Assembly: GCA_963926925.1 (NCBI GenBank)
Contig: CAWUZD010000020.1
Span: forward strand, 1 to 7,205
Reading direction: 5' to 3'
DNA: 7,205 nt
From: Paralactobacillus_A sp963926925
GTDB taxonomy: Bacteria > Bacillota > Bacilli > Lactobacillales > Lactobacillaceae
The number at the start of each line of letters is the position of its first letter. Position 1 is the first letter of the stretch. Below the pieces are notes generated by a model, which saw only the letters and a list, made by a program, of their open reading frames with translations, did not search any database and had not been told where the DNA came from. Made by a program: the position numbers and the translations under genes. Positions 6,092 through 7,205 of this stretch are shown in pieces.

Positions 6092-6294
6092 GTTTGAAGC
6101 GTTCAGCATGAATATTATGTTTTCTGTTAACGCCTCTAAACATGATGTTTATTGCGTGAATTAATCAAGCACTACAAGGAGTTAAAGGTGAAAGTCCTCT
6201 TGTGGAACATATTCATAGTTCCAGATTTTAACGATTTTTACCCATAGTATTTTTCTTTACATCGCACTCAACTGAAAAGGTTGGGTGCTTTTAT
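6092..6294 (+). ncRNA. Candidate small RNA, copy B of a duplicated family
   Basis: The predicted start is G6092, 7 nt after TATATT, as in copy A. GTTTGA (6092-6097) pairs with TCAAGC (6165-6170). Within the enclosed region lie GCGTT/AACGC and the perfect TAAACA-TGA-TGTTTA hairpin (6137-6151). ACTACAAGGAGTTAAAGG follows, with AAGGAG at 6176-6181. GGTGAAA (6187-6193) pairs with TTTTACC (6236-6242). CTACAAG (6172-6178) can instead pair with CTTGTGG, hiding the AAGGAG region, and ATGAATAT (6109-6116) matches ATATTCAT (6209-6216), so alternative folds compete. A terminator ends it near 6294; about 203 nt. Unlike copy A it has a GTG 6 nt after AAGGAG, opening a 19-codon ORF (6188-6247), so it could also be a leader or small mRNA. 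Confidence 0.5.
6264..6294 (+). terminator. Intrinsic terminator of small RNA copy B
   Basis: GCACTCAAC (6264-6272) pairs with GTTGGGTGC (6280-6288) including one G-T pair, followed by TTTTATTG. The stem sequence is unrelated to the copy A terminator. Confidence 0.82.
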
Positions 6295-6322
6295 TGTTTA
6301 AATCAGTTAATATAGAGATATA
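6294..6322 (+). promoter_or_regulatory. Putative promoter of the tandem-motif RNA
   Basis: TTGTTT (6294-6299), 17 bp, GATATA (6317-6322). Seven nt further is G6329, which opens the first hairpin of the downstream RNA, the same arrangement as in copies A and B. The boxes are only moderate matches. Confidence 0.35.
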
Positions 6323-6326
6323 CAAA

Positions 6327-6427
6327 ATGATGGACATAGAAGCCATCAGTTGGCAGGCAACGATAAAAGCTGTGAGTAATGATAGACATATGGGCTATTT
6401 GTTGCAAGCAACGATAAAACTTGTGAT
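6327..6427 (+). repeat. Structured motif repeated twice in tandem
   Basis: Two units (6327-6375 and 6379-6426) match at about 38 of 49 positions with one gap. Each has a first hairpin (TGATGG/CCATCA in unit 1; TGATAG/CTATTT in unit 2) with ACATA at the start of its loop. A second hairpin uses GTTG/CAAC, and then come the invariant CAACGATAAAA and TGTGA. The change G-C to A-T in the first stem keeps the pair. The offset is 52 bp before the gap and 51 after it, so codon phase is not held across the unit. Confidence 0.6.
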
Positions 6428-6465
6428 GAAAAAACGAGTTAGTTAAAACTAACTCGTTTTTATTA
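6329..6465 (+). ncRNA. Candidate small RNA made of two tandem structured motifs
   Basis: From the predicted start at G6329 the transcript would consist of the two tandem motif copies (four hairpins) and a terminator, about 135 nt. A tandem of the same motif is known from some riboswitches and protein-binding RNAs, but the motif does not match any I recognise. The next plus-strand feature after the terminator is not a gene, so it is not an evident leader. A 39-codon ORF from 6327 covers the same bases with a poor ribosome site and is the alternative reading. Confidence 0.4.
6430..6465. terminator. Bidirectional terminator, tandem-motif RNA / coiled-coil TM gene
   Basis: AAAACGAGTTAGT pairs with ACTAACTCGTTTT in a 13-bp stem (6431-6443 with 6448-6460) around TAAA. 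T runs occur on both strands. On the minus strand it directly follows the stop codon at 6463. Confidence 0.9.
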
Positions 6466-6675
6466 TTTTTCAAAAATCAGTAAAAGTAATGCACCACACG
6501 CAATAATAAAGGCAACACTTAAAATAATAGTAATTAATGTCATGTTAAGGTAAAGCTTTTTAATTTGTGTACCTAATGCAAACTTCGTTTGCCATAAATC
6601 TTCTTCTAATTTTTCAATTTGTTGATCTTGATTAACAAGTTCTTGTTCAAGTTTTTGTTTTTCTTGATTAGTCAT
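6463..6675 (-). CDS. Small coiled-coil, single-membrane-segment protein of unknown function
   Basis: About 70 residues from the chosen start. The first 27 (EKQKLEQELVNQDQQIEKLEEDL) have a heptad-like Leu/Ile and Glu/Gln pattern typical of a coiled coil. A short basic segment (IKKLY) precedes a strongly hydrophobic stretch (MTLITIILSVAFIIACGALLLLIF) that should span the membrane near the C terminus, leaving the coiled coil in the cytosol if the positive-inside rule holds. I start at ATG 6675 because GAGATGAT, close to GAGGTGAT, lies 4 nt upstream; ATG 6684 and TTG 6693 are also in frame. The gene lies about 135 bp downstream of the second AbrB-type gene on the same strand, with a possible TATAAT between them. 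No family recognised. A role as membrane partner or toxin of that AbrB-type protein is speculation. Confidence 0.6.
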   Translation of the reverse strand: MTNQEKQKLEQELVNQDQQIEKLEEDLWQTKFALGTQIKKLYLNMTLITIILSVAFIIACGALLLLIFEK

Positions 6676-6702
6676 TAATATCATCTCATTCAAATACCTA
6701 TT

Positions 6703-6719
6703 TAATAATAAGATTATTA
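6703..6719. repeat. AT-only inverted repeat upstream of the TM gene
   Basis: TAATAAT-AAG-ATTATTA is a perfect 7-bp inverted repeat about 30 bp upstream of the chosen start of the small TM gene. It lies between that gene and a TATAAT (minus strand, near 6735-6740). It may be an operator, but the region is nearly all A/T, so chance symmetry is likely. Confidence 0.25.
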
Positions 6720-6811
6720 TATTATTTATCCCATTATAAAATAAAATAATTTGTTAAACGAACATTAAGGTGACAATCAATTAAAATTAGCTTAGTCTTG
6801 TTTAAAATTCA

Positions 6812-7057
6812 CTAGTCAATTCGTTCCGTTTCGATATCTTCGCCCCAATCAATGGTTGGTGTATCATAACTACCATATTTAGCTTCTTGTTGAGCTACAA
6901 TATCCCATAAATCTTGTGGTTTACGTTGCATAGTAACGCTATTATCTCCATTAATAATGAATTCAAGCGTATCAGATTTTTTTAATGCTAATAAATCACG
7001 AACTGCTTTCGGAATAGTTACTTGATTCTTAGCATTCATTGTTGCTGTTACAATCAC
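6812..7057 (-). CDS. AbrB/MazE/SpoVT-type antitoxin-like DNA-binding protein
   Basis: About 81 residues from a GTG start. The N-terminal half has the AbrB signature NAKNQVTIPKAVRDLL, then a second strand pair (DTLEFIINGDNSVTMQRK). The tail (QDLWDIVAQQEAKYGSYDTPTIDWGEDIETERID) is acidic, with a helix and a conserved-looking IDWGEDI segment, as in MazE-like antitoxins. I choose GTG at 7057 because GGGAGA ends about 7 nt before it, whereas the in-frame ATG at 7087 lies upstream of this site and would add ten residues unlike the family. No recognisable MazF, PemK or PIN toxin follows; the next gene downstream is the coiled-coil TM protein. A structured region with a T run lies just upstream and may control it. 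Confidence 0.8.
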   Translation of the reverse strand: MIVTATMNAKNQVTIPKAVRDLLALKKSDTLEFIINGDNSVTMQRKPQDLWDIVAQQEAKYGSYDTPTIDWGEDIETERID

Positions 7058-7103
7058 ACTATCTTCTCCCTTACAAACTCTAAACAAAACTAATTTTAAG
7101 CAT

Positions 7104-7205
7104 AAAAAAGAGGAACAATAATCACTTAGGCTCTAATAGAGTCTTCGAGATTAAGATTTCTCACATGGAGCTTCTTCTCCAAATAATCAATCATCGCTGT
7201 TCCTC
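7104..7205 (-). promoter_or_regulatory. Long-range inverted repeat with T run: terminator, leader RNA or element end
   Basis: On the minus strand GAGGAACA (7198-7205) and TGTTCCTC (7110-7117) are perfect complements 80 bp apart, and the second is followed at once by TTTTTT. Between them are smaller hairpins, GGAG-AAGAAG-CTCC and CTCT-ATT-AGAG. The whole could fold as a multibranched RNA ending as a terminator about 50 nt before the AbrB-type start codon. The repeat reaches the window edge, so the outer stem may be longer. Confidence 0.35.
7126..7205 (-). CDS. C-terminal end or small ORF cut by the window edge
   Basis: The frame is open from the window edge to TAA at 7126 and reads GTAMIDYLEKKLHVRNLN followed by LEDSIRA. 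Either it is the last 25 residues of a gene outside the window, or a 22-residue ORF from ATG 7194, which has GAGG 7 nt upstream. Codons such as GAG, AAG, AAG, CTC and GAC end in G/C more often than in neighbouring genes. No family recognised, and the same bases form the inverted repeat described for 7104-7205. Confidence 0.3.
   Translation of the reverse strand, partial: GTAMIDYLEKKLHVRNLNLEDSIRA

Noticed and set aside
5802..6294. 6S RNA, tmRNA, SRP RNA or RNase P RNA
   Set aside because: The closing stem is short and local to the 5' part rather than joining both ends, and I see none of the conserved core sequences of those RNAs.
6327..6427. CRISPR array
   Set aside because: Only two degenerate copies lie almost directly adjacent, without unique spacers, and no cas genes are present.
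6327..6446. 39-codon protein with repeated QATIK
   Set aside because: The ribosome site is poor (GAGAT, 11 nt away), and the DNA repeat changes length within the unit so the frame is not kept along it; RNA structure explains the conservation better. Kept only as an alternative.
5060..6462. T-box or known riboswitch upstream of a gene
   Set aside because: No T-box AGGGTGG-type sequence was found, and the units end in terminators with no plus-strand coding gene downstream.
5060..7205. Insertion sequence or prophage remnant
   Set aside because: No transposase or phage protein fragment is recognisable and no target-site duplication was found; the edge inverted repeat at 7110-7205 alone does not establish one.

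Overview
The window looks like a chromosomal stretch from a low-GC Gram-positive of the Lactobacillaceae (lactic acid bacteria). The grounds are an AT-rich base composition, A/T-ending codons, AGGAGG-type ribosome binding sites, a tRNA gene without encoded CCA, an oligoendopeptidase F, and a secreted SH3b-NlpC/P60 wall hydrolase with an Ala/Gln/Thr-rich linker. I cannot name the genus from the sequence alone.

Left part (1-2956): a minus-strand tRNA-Tyr(GTA) lies downstream of a minus-strand metallophosphoesterase. That enzyme is divergent from a TetR-family regulator, with only 51 bp and an inverted repeat between the two starts. A strong terminator separates the regulator from a convergent NlpC/P60 peptidoglycan hydrolase gene. 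In this sequence the hydrolase carries two single-base length changes, both in G runs, which cancel each other. As written, the protein stops before its catalytic Cys. Fixing both runs restores a clean 385-residue enzyme. Middle (2957-5059): pepF is intact. It shares a terminator with a small convergent AbrB/SpoVT-type gene that has no toxin partner next to it.

Right part (5060-7205): the unusual feature is about 1.4 kb (5060-6462) with no convincing protein gene. It holds a row of plus-strand transcription-unit-like modules, each ending in a strong intrinsic terminator (near 5310, 5474, 5580, 5740, 5996, 6294 and 6465). Two modules (promoters at 5768-5795 and 6058-6085) are clearly related. 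They share a 45-bp promoter block. Each predicted transcript begins in a 6-bp stem supported by compensatory changes, followed by an AAGGAGTT Shine-Dalgarno-like stretch, a second stem using TTTTTACC, and a terminator. The last module (6327-6465) contains a different structure repeated twice, also with a compensatory change. I read this as a cluster of undescribed small RNAs; the function is unknown.

Beyond the cluster, on the minus strand, are a coiled-coil/single-TM small protein, a second AbrB-type protein with a probable GTG start, and at the window edge a partial ORF inside a long-range inverted repeat followed by a T run. The array is therefore flanked by two AbrB-type DNA-binding proteins, one of them with a tandem 11-bp repeat at its promoter that faces the first RNA module. 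Whether proteins and RNAs form one system is inference.
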